From: Candidatus Cloacimonadota bacterium
GTDB lineage: Bacteria; Cloacimonadota; Cloacimonadia; Cloacimonadales; Cloacimonadaceae
Direction of reading: 5' to 3'
NCBI GenBank assembly: GCA_029561955.1
Contig: JAKQWO010000075.1
Coordinates: 1-51,844, forward strand
Length of the DNA stretch: 51,844 nucleotides
A program made the position numbers and the translations under genes. This document shows, piece after piece, positions 1 to 7,541 of this stretch (positions are counted from its first letter, which is position 1; every line of letters starts with the position of its first letter). The notes beneath the pieces are model-generated. The model was not told the DNA's origin. It did no database searches and worked only from the letters and a program-made list of their open reading frames with translations.

Positions 1-792
1 AACAGCTAAAATCACATCAGGACTATACTCATCCACAACTGAAGTAGGATTGAAGAGTGTGTAATACACACGCGGACGCTGATGCTCATTGTTGCTCTCC
101 ATGCTTTTAAACGCTACAAAATCAGGTCCATAGTCGTAATCTGTATCTATTTGAAAGGCTATGCGGTATTGACTGAAGATGCTGCCAATGGCCAGATCAT
201 GCAGTACACAGTCGGTAATATCCAGATAGCGATATCCCACTTCGCCATGACTATTTGGTTCATTGATTCCCTGCCAGGTGATCTCGCCTACATTAGGATT
301 GTAGGTATAGGGATTTCCCTCATCCCCCTTGGCCCAGTCATCCAGCCCCAAGCTGATGCCATAATCTATGTGACTCACTATGCACTTGATGGTATCCCCA
401 CCTGCCACATCCCAAACGGGAAAGTAGGTGCAGACATAGGTCGAGTCACTGAGGGGAATATTACCACGACTGGTGTATTGATACAGCCGCATGGTAGCAC
501 TGACCAGCGAATATCCTTCAGGAATGGAAGGCAGAGGAAAGCTAACATAAGCTCGGTGTGCGCCATTAGTTGACGAAGGATCTTCTGGCGAAAAGCCAAT
601 GTCGCCAACCCTAATTTCATAAGTCCAATTCATAACAGCAAATGGAATACCTGAGGTGTCAGCGGTTATGTTCCCATCCAATTCTGGTATGGCATACAGA
701 CTATCGACAATTGTAGAGCCGCGGTATTCCGGTGCCTGTGCCCACAATTGAAGGCAGAGCAACATGACGACTAAAGTGATGATCTTTCTCAT
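1..792 (-). CDS. Secreted protein with DNRLRE/CBM96-like N-terminal domain (3' end outside the window)
   Basis: The reading frame is open from the ATG at 792 to the window edge (264 codons), so the C-terminus is missing. An AAGGAG ribosome site lies 6 nt before the ATG. Residues 1-19 are a signal peptide (basic start, Leu-rich core, ending LWAQA). The following ~230 residues resemble DNRLRE/disaggregatase-related beta-sandwiches: an 'AYVSFPLP' strand, a 'SATMRLYQY' strand, a 'YLDITDCV' segment and, near the end, 'FKSMES' followed by 'RPRVYYTL'. Such domains are carried by secreted surface proteins and can bind carbohydrate, but no ligand can be named here. By analogy with the two giant secreted proteins in this window, the missing part may end in a FlgD-like sorting domain. 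That is inference. The secreted location is well supported and the domain family moderately so. Confidence 0.75.
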   Translation of the reverse strand, partial: MRKIITLVVMLLCLQLWAQAPEYRGSTIVDSLYAIPELDGNITADTSGIPFAVMNWTYEIRVGDIGFSPEDPSSTNGAHRAYVSFPLPSIPEGYSLVSATMRLYQYTSRGNIPLSDSTYVCTYFPVWDVAGGDTIKCIVSHIDYGISLGLDDWAKGDEGNPYTYNPNVGEITWQGINEPNSHGEVGYRYLDITDCVLHDLAIGSIFSQYRIAFQIDTDYDYGPDFVAFKSMESNNEHQRPRVYYTLFNPTSVVDEYSPDVILAV

Positions 793-1328
793 CCTATTCT
801 CCTTGTAATCTTAACGGTGGATATCTCGTTGGGATTGTGCGTAGCACAACTTAAATAAAACGAAGGGACATCAAGATGAGGTGCAGGTATCAAGTTCCAT
901 TCCTTATGGTTACGGGTGACATTCTCAAATCATTATTCAGTGCAGCTCGGATAGGCTCCGAAGAACCGATGCCACTTTCTTGTGATTTATCTTTTATGTC
1001 AAGTTATATTTTGAGGGGGCATTCCCCATTTTTCATAACAGCCTTATTTTCGATTGTTGTGGCTCAAGTAGCTGGTTGCACCAGCAGTTGTAAGTTGCCA
1101 GTTGTTAGTGGCTTAGCTGGTAGTGTAGACACGAATGGTTGTGGTATGGATTTGCATGGCTAAGGACTCTTTGATTTTTCCATAGATTACACGAATCAAC
1201 CCAAATAATCCGCTAAATCGCAACTGCTTGGGTGTGAATCCAGATCCTCAGGCGGGCGGAAAACGGTGAAGCAATTGCTTGACAAATCTCCATCCCTTGG
1301 ATATTTTGGCATCATGGAAAAACTCGGA
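793..1328. other. Intergenic region without a convincing gene
   Basis: This region separates the leftward secreted-protein gene from the rightward umuC operon, so it should hold two divergent promoters, but no clear -35/-10 pair was found. A 95-codon frame at 876-1163 has no ribosome site and an unlikely composition. A small perfect hairpin (GCTGGT, 3-nt loop, ACCAGC) lies near 1070-1085. The umuC frame stays open back to a GTG at 1266, so the last 60 bases could be coding if an upstream start is used. No LexA-type operator could be recognised, though the LexA box of this phylum is not known to me. Confidence 0.4.
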
Positions 1329-2603
1329 ATGACCAAACGCAACATCATCGCCTTGATAGACTGTAACAACTTTTACGTGTCTTGCGAACGGGTGTTTGAT
1401 CCTTCTCTGGAAGGCAAACCCGTGGCCGTGCTGTCCAATAATGACGGCTGCATGGTGTCGCGTTCGGCCGAGGTGAAGGCTTTGGGCATCCCCATGGGTG
1501 CGCCTGCTTTCAAGCATGAGGCTTTGATCGCCAAGCACGGTGGCACCCTGCTTTCCAGCAATTATGCGCTGTATGGGGATATGTCCATGCGGGTGATGCA
1601 GACTTTGGAGCAGTTTTCGCCTGAAATCGAGATCTATTCCATCGATGAGGCTTTTATGAGTCTGAACGGCTTTCCTACTGTGGATTTGGAGGCTTATGCC
1701 ACCCAGATCAGGGATACCGTGAAGCGGTGGACGGGGATTCCCGTTTCGGTGGGGATCGCCTCTTCCAAGACTTTGGCCAAGGTAGCAAACCATTGGGCCA
1801 AGCGGGTTCCGGGCTTTAAGGGCGTGCTATCTCTCTTGGATGAAGAGCGCTTGGAAAAGGCTTTGAAGCTGACGCCCGTGGGCAAGGTGTGGGGCATAGG
1901 CCGTCAATATGACAAGTTCCTAAGGGGATGCGGCATCGAAAACGCTTGGCAACTGCGAAATGCGGATGAGAGGTTTATCGATCGCTATCTGACCAGCGTT
2001 GGCCATAAAACGGTTCTGGAGTTGCAGGGCTATCACGCCATCAGCCTGGAAGAGGCACCGCAGGATAAAAAGAGCATCCTCGTTTCGCGCTCCTTTGGCA
2101 AGCAGGTGGATTCCCTGGAAGAGTTGAAGGAAGCGGTTTCCAGCCATGTGAGCGTTGCGGCTCAGAAGCTGAGGCAGCAGAACAGTTTGGCCGCCAGGAT
2201 GATGGTGTTTCTCTCCACCAACCGCTTCAAAGAGGGCCCTCAATATAGTAACAGCAAGCAAATGGTGCTCTCGCCGCCCACGGCTTATACTCCGGAGCTG
2301 ATCAAGTATGCCATGGAGCTGTTGGAAGAGGTGCATCTACCGGGTTTTGAATACAAAAAGGCGGGTGTGATGTTCAGTGAGCTGGTAAGCAGTGACGATG
2401 TGCCGCTGAACTTTTTGGAAACCAATTACTTGGACGACAAACGCAAAGTTCTGATGGATACGATGGACAAGCTAAACCGCAAAAACAGACGCGATACGCT
2501 GTTTGTGGCCAGTTGCGGCACCAAGCAGCAGTGGCAGATGAAAAGAGCGCGTCTCAGTCCCGCCTACACGACGCGCTGGAGCGATCTCCCAAGGGCAAAA
2601 TGA
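1329..2603 (+). CDS. umuC: Y-family DNA polymerase, UmuC-like (DNA polymerase V catalytic subunit)
   Basis: Translesion DNA polymerase that copies damaged templates. From the ATG at 1329 the protein is 424 residues, matching UmuC (~422). The start '[16 protein letters not shown]' gives the first catalytic Asp (D11), followed by '[20 protein letters not shown]', typical of UmuC rather than DinB. The second metal site is 'YSIDEAF' (D106, E107). A little-finger region follows, and the last ~50 residues ('[17 protein letters not shown]') resemble the DUF4113 tail of UmuC proteins. Alternative in-frame starts are the ATG at 1314 and the GTG at 1266; 1329 was chosen by alignment to the family start. 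No umuD lies next to it. Its TGA overlaps the ATG of yigZ, so the two are translationally coupled. Confidence 0.93.
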   Translation: MTKRNIIALIDCNNFYVSCERVFDPSLEGKPVAVLSNNDGCMVSRSAEVKALGIPMGAPAFKHEALIAKHGGTLLSSNYALYGDMSMRVMQTLEQFSPEIEIYSIDEAFMSLNGFPTVDLEAYATQIRDTVKRWTGIPVSVGIASSKTLAKVANHWAKRVPGFKGVLSLLDEERLEKALKLTPVGKVWGIGRQYDKFLRGCGIENAWQLRNADERFIDRYLTSVGHKTVLELQGYHAISLEEAPQDKKSILVSRSFGKQVDSLEELKEAVSSHVSVAAQKLRQQNSLAARMMVFLSTNRFKEGPQYSNSKQMVLSPPTAYTPELIKYAMELLEEVHLPGFEYKKAGVMFSELVSSDDVPLNFLETNYLDDKRKVLMDTMDKLNRKNRRDTLFVASCGTKQQWQMKRARLSPAYTTRWSDLPRAK

Positions 2604-3208
2604 CGATCTGGAAGACAGTTAGAGAGCCCGTCGAGGCTAAAATAGTGATCCGGCGCTCGCACTTCATCGCCTGGATGGCGCCTCTATCGGAGAAAGAACT
2701 GGCGATGAGCGTGATCGGTGATCGGAGCAAGGATTTTGCTGATGCGACGCATAATTGCTGGGCTTGGATCCATGGTTTGCAGCGCGAAGACAGCCACTAT
2801 TCGGATGACGGCGAGCCATCTGGAACTGCCGGGAAGCCGATGTACAATGCGCTGATGAGTGCCGGGCTCACCAATGTGGCAGCGGTGGTGACCAGATACT
2901 TTGGCGGGGCAAAGTTGGGTGTGAGGGGCTTGATCGATGCCTATACAGAGAGCGTGGAAGCGGCTCTGGCAGAGGCAAAGCTGATCAAGGTCATCCCCAT
3001 GCAAAACCTGAGTGTGGATTGTGAATATGCCGAAGCGCAGCAGTTGCAGGGTCTTTTGCCCAAGCTGGGTGGTGCTATAGGAGATGTAACCTATGACGCC
3101 AGAGTGAGATTTGAGATCAGTGTTCCGGAGGCTTCACTGACCGAGCTATGCGATTTTTTGGATTCAAAAGTCCATTCCAATGGGCTGAATTATACAATAG
3201 AGGATTAG
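2600..3208 (+). CDS. yigZ: YigZ/IMPACT family protein
   Basis: A 202-residue protein, close to the usual ~204 of YigZ. The hallmark IMPACT motif '[13 protein letters not shown]' is present around residue 70, followed by '[16 protein letters not shown]', and the C-terminal third matches the small ferredoxin-like domain (DUF1949). IMPACT proteins are linked to Gcn2 control in eukaryotes; the bacterial role is not settled, with ribosome or nucleic-acid binding proposed. The ATG at 2600 overlaps the umuC stop (ATGA) and is preceded by AAGGG. A longer frame reaching 2513 lies inside umuC and is not needed. The ChaN-like gene begins 5 nt after its stop, so it sits second in the umuC operon. Confidence 0.93.
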   Translation: MTIWKTVREPVEAKIVIRRSHFIAWMAPLSEKELAMSVIGDRSKDFADATHNCWAWIHGLQREDSHYSDDGEPSGTAGKPMYNALMSAGLTNVAAVVTRYFGGAKLGVRGLIDAYTESVEAALAEAKLIKVIPMQNLSVDCEYAEAQQLQGLLPKLGGAIGDVTYDARVRFEISVPEASLTELCDFLDSKVHSNGLNYTIED

Positions 3209-3213
3209 AATAA

Positions 3214-4092
3214 ATGAGGATGATAACGATCGTGACAATACTACTATTTGCTTTTGGAACTCTGCAGGCGGCTGATTATCAACTGATTGAAAGCAAGAGC
3301 GGCAAGAGTTTGACTTTGGCGAAGATGGCATCCAAGCTCAAAAAGGCAGATGTGATCTTCTTTGGAGAGTTTCACGGCAATGCTGTCATTCATCAGTTGC
3401 AGGCGGAGCTTTTGCCTCAGCTTTATCAGGCTAAAAAGCGGCTGATCGTCTCCTTTGAGATGTTTGAGCGTGATGTTCAATCCGATCTGGAGGCCTATCT
3501 GGCGGGCTCCATCACGGAAGATGAATTCTTGGAGCGGAGCCGTCCCTGGCCAAATTATGCCACGGATTATCGTCCCTTGCTGGAATTTGCCAAAGATAAG
3601 CAGCTCAAGGTGATCGCAGCCAATATCCCCAGATGGATTGCGGGAAAAGTGGCGCGGGGTTCGCTCTCCGCTTTGGACGATCTGGATACGGATGACAGGA
3701 TGAATGTGGCCATCGACATTGACGCCTCGGAAGGGGCTTATAAGGACAACTTTCTGGCTACCATGCGGATGAATGGGATGCACGATCACTTTGGCGATGA
3801 GCAGCTCTATGAACGCCTCTATCAGGCTCAATGTGTGAAGGACGATACCATGGCGGAAAGCATTGCCCAGTATAGAGAACGCTATCCCAAATATACGATA
3901 ATCCACTTCAATGGCGATTTTCATTCTACCCGCTATTTGGGGACGGTGGAGAGATTGAGGAACCGCATGCCCAAGCTGAAGATAGCGGTGATCAGTCCCG
4001 CCTATGCAGGAGCTAAAGCGCGGGTACCGCTCGAACAGCAGGCAAATTTTATCATCGAACTGCCTCAAAGCGAAGAGGAGGTAGAGCAATGA
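3214..4092 (+). CDS. ChaN-like haem-binding/iron-regulated family protein (DUF399)
   Basis: A 292-residue exported protein of the ChaN/DUF399 family, whose characterised members bind haem (Campylobacter jejuni ChaN). The N-terminus is a signal peptide ending 'LFAFGTLQAA'; there is no lipobox Cys, so it is predicted to be periplasmic rather than a lipoprotein. Family signatures are 'VIFFGEFHGNAVIHQLQ' near residues 47-63, 'VSFEMFERD' near 80-90, 'LEFAKDKQLKVIAAN' near 125-140 and 'IIHFNGDFHS' near 230. It lies in an operon: it starts 5 nt after yigZ and its TGA overlaps the next ATG by 4 nt. The adjacent MEMO1-family protein belongs to a family reported to bind metal, which makes an iron-related grouping plausible but unproven. 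Confidence 0.85.
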   Translation: MRMITIVTILLFAFGTLQAADYQLIESKSGKSLTLAKMASKLKKADVIFFGEFHGNAVIHQLQAELLPQLYQAKKRLIVSFEMFERDVQSDLEAYLAGSITEDEFLERSRPWPNYATDYRPLLEFAKDKQLKVIAANIPRWIAGKVARGSLSALDDLDTDDRMNVAIDIDASEGAYKDNFLATMRMNGMHDHFGDEQLYERLYQAQCVKDDTMAESIAQYRERYPKYTIIHFNGDFHSTRYLGTVERLRNRMPKLKIAVISPAYAGAKARVPLEQQANFIIELPQSEEEVEQ

Positions 4093-4919
4093 TCCGCAGA
4101 GCTGTTTATGCAGGACGCTTTTATCCACGTTTTGAGGAGGCGCTTTTACCACAGATCGAGAGCTGGACAGAGCCTCTCTTGCCACAGCCTAAGAAGCAGA
4201 AGACGCTGGCTTTAGTAGTTCCGCATGCGGGATATATGTATAGCGGCGCTATCGCAGCGAGAGCTTTTCATGGTATTTCCAGCGAAGAGGTGGATGCTTT
4301 CATCATCCTGCATCCCTCGCATCATACGGCGGGGTTTGACTATAGCGTTTCGCCATTTACGCAGTATGAGACGCCTTTTGGAGAATTGCAACTGGACGAG
4401 GAATGCTACACCTTCTTCACTGAAGGTAGAAATGGGCAGAAAACCTGGCTGCGCTATCACGAACAGGAGCACTCCATGGAGGTGCAATTGCCTCTGATTA
4501 AGCACTTTTTCCCTGAGGCGAAGGTCTGCCCCTTGATGTTGGGCACTCAGAGCTATGATAATTCCTTGATGATAGCGCAAAAGATCGATGCGCTGCTGCG
4601 GCAGACGAGTCGCCGGATCGTGGTGATCGCATCCACAGACCTCTCACACTATCATCAGGCACAGAAGGCCGAACTGATCGACAATCTATTGGCTCAAAAG
4701 GTGCAGGCTGGTGAGATGGACGAGCTTTGGGAGCTGGTCTGCGATGCGGAAGTGGAAGCTTGCGGCATCGGCGGCATTATCAGCGTCATGGCTTTGAATC
4801 AGGCCTGGCCGGATAGCAAGCTGAAGATACTGGAATACACTCACTCTGGCAAGGTTTCGGGTGACAACAGCCAGGTGGTGGGCTATCTCACGGCAAGGCT
4901 GTTTCTGGAGGAAGTGTGA
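4089..4919 (+). CDS. MEMO1 family protein (AmmeMemoRadiSam system protein B)
   Basis: A 276-residue member of the MEMO family (human MEMO1 has 297). Motifs seen are 'RAVYAGRFYP' at the N-terminus, 'VVPHAGYMYSGA' (H46), 'ILHPSHH' (H75, H78, H79), 'HSMEVQLPLI' and 'ACGIGGI' (C224). The His, His and Cys correspond in order to the metal-site residues reported for human MEMO1, so metal binding is likely. It sits in its usual company with the AMMECR1 family gene: its TGA overlaps the next GTG (GTGA). The third partner commonly found in this set, a radical SAM protein, is not in this window. Biochemical function in bacteria is unresolved. Confidence 0.93.
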   Translation: MIRRAVYAGRFYPRFEEALLPQIESWTEPLLPQPKKQKTLALVVPHAGYMYSGAIAARAFHGISSEEVDAFIILHPSHHTAGFDYSVSPFTQYETPFGELQLDEECYTFFTEGRNGQKTWLRYHEQEHSMEVQLPLIKHFFPEAKVCPLMLGTQSYDNSLMIAQKIDALLRQTSRRIVVIASTDLSHYHQAQKAELIDNLLAQKVQAGEMDELWELVCDAEVEACGIGGIISVMALNQAWPDSKLKILEYTHSGKVSGDNSQVVGYLTARLFLEEV

Positions 4920-5449
4920 AGCTGAATGAGGAACAAAAACGTGAACTGATCAATCTGGCTAAAGATGCCATCCTGGCTGTCTTTGAGCACAGAGCACCCA
5001 AGCTGCCGAATGATGAAGCTTTTCAGAAAAAGCGTGGCCTCTTTGTGAGTTTGCATCTGGAAGGTGAGCTGCGAGGCTGCATCGGCTACATCAAGCCCTA
5101 CAAAAGCATCGCACAAAGCGTGGCGGAAATGGCTGTGGCTGCTGCTTTTGAGGATCATCGCTTTATGCCGCTCAGGCGTGAGGAACTGGATGAGATCGAG
5201 ATCGAAATCTCCCTGCTCAGTCCTTTAGTGGAGCTGAAGAGTATAGACGAGATTGAGGTGGGCAGAGATGGCCTTCTCCTTCAGCATCCCTATGGTTCAG
5301 GCTTGCTGTTGCCTCAAGTAGCCACGGAGTACAATTGGGATAGAGACACCTTTTTGGATCATCTTTGTGCCAAAGCTGGAGTTCGCCGGGGAGCCTATAA
5401 AGATAAAGGAGCCAAGCTGTTTAGCTTCCAGGCTCAAGTTTTTGATTGA
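4916..5449 (+). CDS. AMMECR1 domain protein (AmmeMemoRadiSam system protein A)
   Basis: A 177-residue AMMECR1-family protein. The defining motif 'LRGCIGYIKP' is near residues 52-61, followed by 'AAFEDHRFMPLRREEL' and 'IEISLLSPL', and the C-terminal half has 'YGSGLLLPQVATEYNWD'. The start is a GTG overlapping the stop of the MEMO gene. It is the last gene of the umuC-yigZ-ChaN-MEMO-AMMECR1 run; 42 nt later the tRNA cluster starts. The family is universally conserved but its reaction is not established, so no specific activity is claimed. Confidence 0.93.
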   Translation: MKLNEEQKRELINLAKDAILAVFEHRAPKLPNDEAFQKKRGLFVSLHLEGELRGCIGYIKPYKSIAQSVAEMAVAAAFEDHRFMPLRREELDEIEIEISLLSPLVELKSIDEIEVGRDGLLLQHPYGSGLLLPQVATEYNWDRDTFLDHLCAKAGVRRGAYKDKGAKLFSFQAQVFD

Positions 5450-5469
5450 CAAAAACAGGCTACTATAAG
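5442..5469 (+). promoter_or_regulatory. Possible sigma-70 promoter of the tRNA cluster
   Basis: TTGATT at 5442-5447 and TATAAG at 5464-5469 are separated by 16 nt, and the first tRNA begins 22 nt after the -10 box. The -35 box lies in the last codons of the AMMECR1 gene. A TTGACA overlaps at 5447-5452 but is too close to the -10 box. Read by eye only. Confidence 0.4.
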
Positions 5470-5491
5470 AATTGTCTACGCTAACGTTTGG

Positions 5492-5567
5492 GCGGGAATA
5501 GCTCAGTTGGTAGAGCGCGACCTTGCCAAGGTTGAGGTCGCGGGTTCGAGTCCCGTTTCCCGCTCCA
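5492..5567 (+). tRNA. tRNA-Gly (anticodon GCC), copy 1
   Basis: A 76-nt cloverleaf with CCA encoded. The acceptor GCGGGAA pairs with TTCCCGC, the anticodon loop TTGCCAA has GCC at 5525-5527 flanked by CGACC/GGTTG, and the T loop is TTCGAGT. It differs from copy 2 (5749-5824) at two positions; the one in the anticodon stem (G versus A opposite U) keeps pairing. Confidence 0.97.
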
Positions 5568-5573
5568 TTTTTA

Positions 5574-5647
<74 letters not shown>

Positions 5648-5659
5648 TCCTTTTATACT

Positions 5660-5747
5660 GCCGGAGTGGTGGAACAGGTAGACACAAGGGACTTAAAATC
5701 CCTCGAGTTTATAACTCGTGCCGGTTCAAGTCCGGCCTCTGGTACCA
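5660..5747 (+). tRNA. tRNA-Leu (anticodon TAA)
   Basis: An 88-nt tRNA with the long variable arm expected for Leu and encoded CCA. The anticodon loop ACTTAAAAT has TAA at 5694-5696, and the variable arm pairs CGAG with CTCG. The acceptor stem is weak for a tRNA: the first pair is G-U and there is a second G-U pair at position 4. Only one base separates its CCA from the next tRNA. Confidence 0.95.
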
Positions 5748-5748
5748 A

Positions 5749-5824
<76 letters not shown>

Positions 5825-6165
5825 TTTTTTTATCAGCCCCAAAACGTGTGAGTGGTAGCCAAATGCGGATGGGATGCGGCGTTTTGGGGGATCAGAGCAT
5901 ATGATTGGGGGTTGATGGGCTTCTTCATGTATTACACTTTGGTAAAGAAAGTATCAAATTTTGCAGCTTTACATAGGCTTATGGTTGCCAGACAATTATA
6001 GGCTTGGGTTTTTGGGATTTTCCGTCATGAGCGCAGCATCGTCAGAGTATATTATGAAGGATTGCTTTTCTGACGAGTGAGTTTGTGTTGGCAGCGCCCG
6101 CAATAATTGAAACCGAGCCAAACGTTTCTATTGACGGAATACCCACATCCCAAGAGGCTGTCCCT
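5825..6165. other. Intergenic region after the tRNA cluster, with an inverted repeat
   Basis: About 340 bases with no convincing gene. A T-run directly follows tRNA-Gly, then a 10-bp perfect inverted repeat (5837-5846 and 5880-5889, CCCCAAAACG/CGTTTTGGGG) with a 33-nt loop. Further on, a TATATTAT stretch at 6048-6055 could be the -10 region for the HAD phosphatase gene. A frame that extends the HAD gene upstream to a GTG at 6085 has no ribosome site and is not used. Confidence 0.4.
5837..5889. repeat. Inverted repeat with 10-bp perfect arms
   Basis: Arms CCCCAAAACG (5837-5846) and CGTTTTGGGG (5880-5889) enclose 33 nt. It is located 12 nt past the last tRNA. It could fold as an end-of-transcript structure, though no T-run follows the right arm, or be a remnant of a mobile palindrome. 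Confidence 0.5.
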
Positions 6166-6846
6166 ATGCAACACAAAGCTATTATATTTGATCTGGATGG
6201 AACGCTGATCGATTCCATGCAACTGTGGCGTCAGGTGGACGTCGAATTTCTCACCAAACGTGGCATAGATGTGCCGGAAGACCTCTTTGACAGCATTCCG
6301 GGAGGCAATGGCTTCATCCAAACGGCTCTCTATTTCAAACAGCGTTTTGGCCTGGATGACAGTGTGGAGTCCATCATGGACGAATGGACTTATATGGTGG
6401 AAAGGCACTACAGCAGCGATGTGAAGCTCAAAGCGGGTGCTTATGACTTGCTGCAGAGCATCAGGCAGAGCGAAGTCAAGATTGGCTTGGCGACCAGTAA
6501 CTCCCTGCATCTGGCGCAGACCGTCCTGCAAGCAAATGGTATCCTGAGCTTGTTTTCCGTTCTATCAACCGGAGATATGCACCTCAGAGGCAAGCCTTAT
6601 CCAGACATCTTTTTAAACTGTGCAGGGCTGCTGGAAGTAGAGCCTGAAACCTGTATTGCTGTCGAGGATACACTCACCGGTGTGCAGGCTGCCAAGGCTG
6701 CTGGGATGCGCACCTTTGCCATCTTCGATGAAGACAGTCTCCCCTTCTGGGCTCAGATCAAGGAAGTTGCTGATCTGGCTTTTGAGGATTATATTATGCT
6801 CTCGAGGCAGGTCTTAAAAGAACTGGGTCCGGAGATAAGGAGATAA
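6166..6846 (+). CDS. HAD-superfamily hydrolase (phosphatase/phosphoglucomutase-like)
   Basis: A 226-residue HAD hydrolase with all four motifs: 'FDLDGTLIDS' (nucleophile D9, acid D11), 'ATSNS' near residue 109, the Lys in 'RGKPYPD' near 142 and 'VEDTLTGVQAAKAAGM' from about 166. The helical cap between residues ~15 and 85 is the small type-1 cap of the beta-phosphoglucomutase/phosphoglycolate phosphatase group. Substrate cannot be told from sequence. The start at 6166 gives the classic HAD N-terminus and has AGAGG upstream; a longer frame to 6085 adds 27 unlikely residues. The next gene follows after 5 nt and is probably in the same transcript. Confidence 0.9.
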   Translation: MQHKAIIFDLDGTLIDSMQLWRQVDVEFLTKRGIDVPEDLFDSIPGGNGFIQTALYFKQRFGLDDSVESIMDEWTYMVERHYSSDVKLKAGAYDLLQSIRQSEVKIGLATSNSLHLAQTVLQANGILSLFSVLSTGDMHLRGKPYPDIFLNCAGLLEVEPETCIAVEDTLTGVQAAKAAGMRTFAIFDEDSLPFWAQIKEVADLAFEDYIMLSRQVLKELGPEIRR

Positions 6847-6851
6847 CAATA

Positions 6852-7538
6852 ATGAATCTATGCATAGTAATCGGAGCCTATGGGAGCGGTAAAAGCGAAT
6901 ATAGCATCAACATCGCCCGCAGCTTGAAAGACGAGGGCGAGGATGTGGTTTTGGCGGATATGGACGTGGTCAATCCCTACTTCCGTTCCCGTGATGTGAG
7001 AGAAGAATACGCCAAGCTGGGCATAGAAGTGGTGGCGCCTGAGGGACAGTTTATGCATGCTGATCTGCCCATGCTTTCGCCCAGAATCAAAGGCGCAATC
7101 GAGGATCATACCAAAACCGTGATCTTGGACGTGGGAGGCGATCCTGCAGGTTGCAGGACTTTAGGCCGCTTTGAGGATAGCATCCGTGAGCGTGGGTATC
7201 AGATGCACTTTGTGGTAAATACGCGCCGCCCTTTCACTTCCAGCGTGCCTGAGATCATCACCATGAAGGAGCAACTGGAGTTTACTTCCAAGCAAAAGAT
7301 CACCCACCTCATCTGCAATACCAATCTCATGCAATACACTGATGCGCAGGTGGTTGAGGAAGGAATTGAGATACTTTCACAGGTGGAGGAGCAGACCAAG
7401 CTGCCCTTTGAGCACTATCTGGTTTTGGATGAATATGCCAAGATCGTGCCTGATGGCTTGGGCGGCAAGCAGCGGATGGTGCTCAAATACAACCTGAAGA
7501 AGCCGTGGGAACGCCTGCAGGCTAAAGGGATATGCTGA
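6852..7538 (+). CDS. P-loop ATPase of the ParA/MinD-like (SIMIBI) type, function unknown
   Basis: A 228-residue soluble protein. Walker A is 'GAYGSGKS' (residues 8-15), followed by 'VVLADMDVVNPYFRSRD', the switch-like region of CobQ/MinD/ParA ATPases, and 'VILDVGGDPAG' near residue 94 as the Walker B-like strand. The deviant-Lys 'KGGxGK' of true ParA/MinD is absent. The rest ('TRRPFTSSVPEI', 'ICNTNLMQ', 'DEYAKIVPDGLGGK') is conserved-looking but not assignable to a named family. A good AAGGAG ribosome site precedes the ATG. It is probably co-transcribed with the HAD gene and converges on the outer-membrane protein gene. No partner gene suggests its substrate. Confidence 0.75.
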   Translation: MNLCIVIGAYGSGKSEYSINIARSLKDEGEDVVLADMDVVNPYFRSRDVREEYAKLGIEVVAPEGQFMHADLPMLSPRIKGAIEDHTKTVILDVGGDPAGCRTLGRFEDSIRERGYQMHFVVNTRRPFTSSVPEIITMKEQLEFTSKQKITHLICNTNLMQYTDAQVVEEGIEILSQVEEQTKLPFEHYLVLDEYAKIVPDGLGGKQRMVLKYNLKKPWERLQAKGIC

Positions 7539-7541
7539 GCT

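Noticed and set aside
876-1163. 95-codon rightward frame in the first intergenic region
   Set aside because: No ribosome site, unusual residue composition and no recognisable motif.
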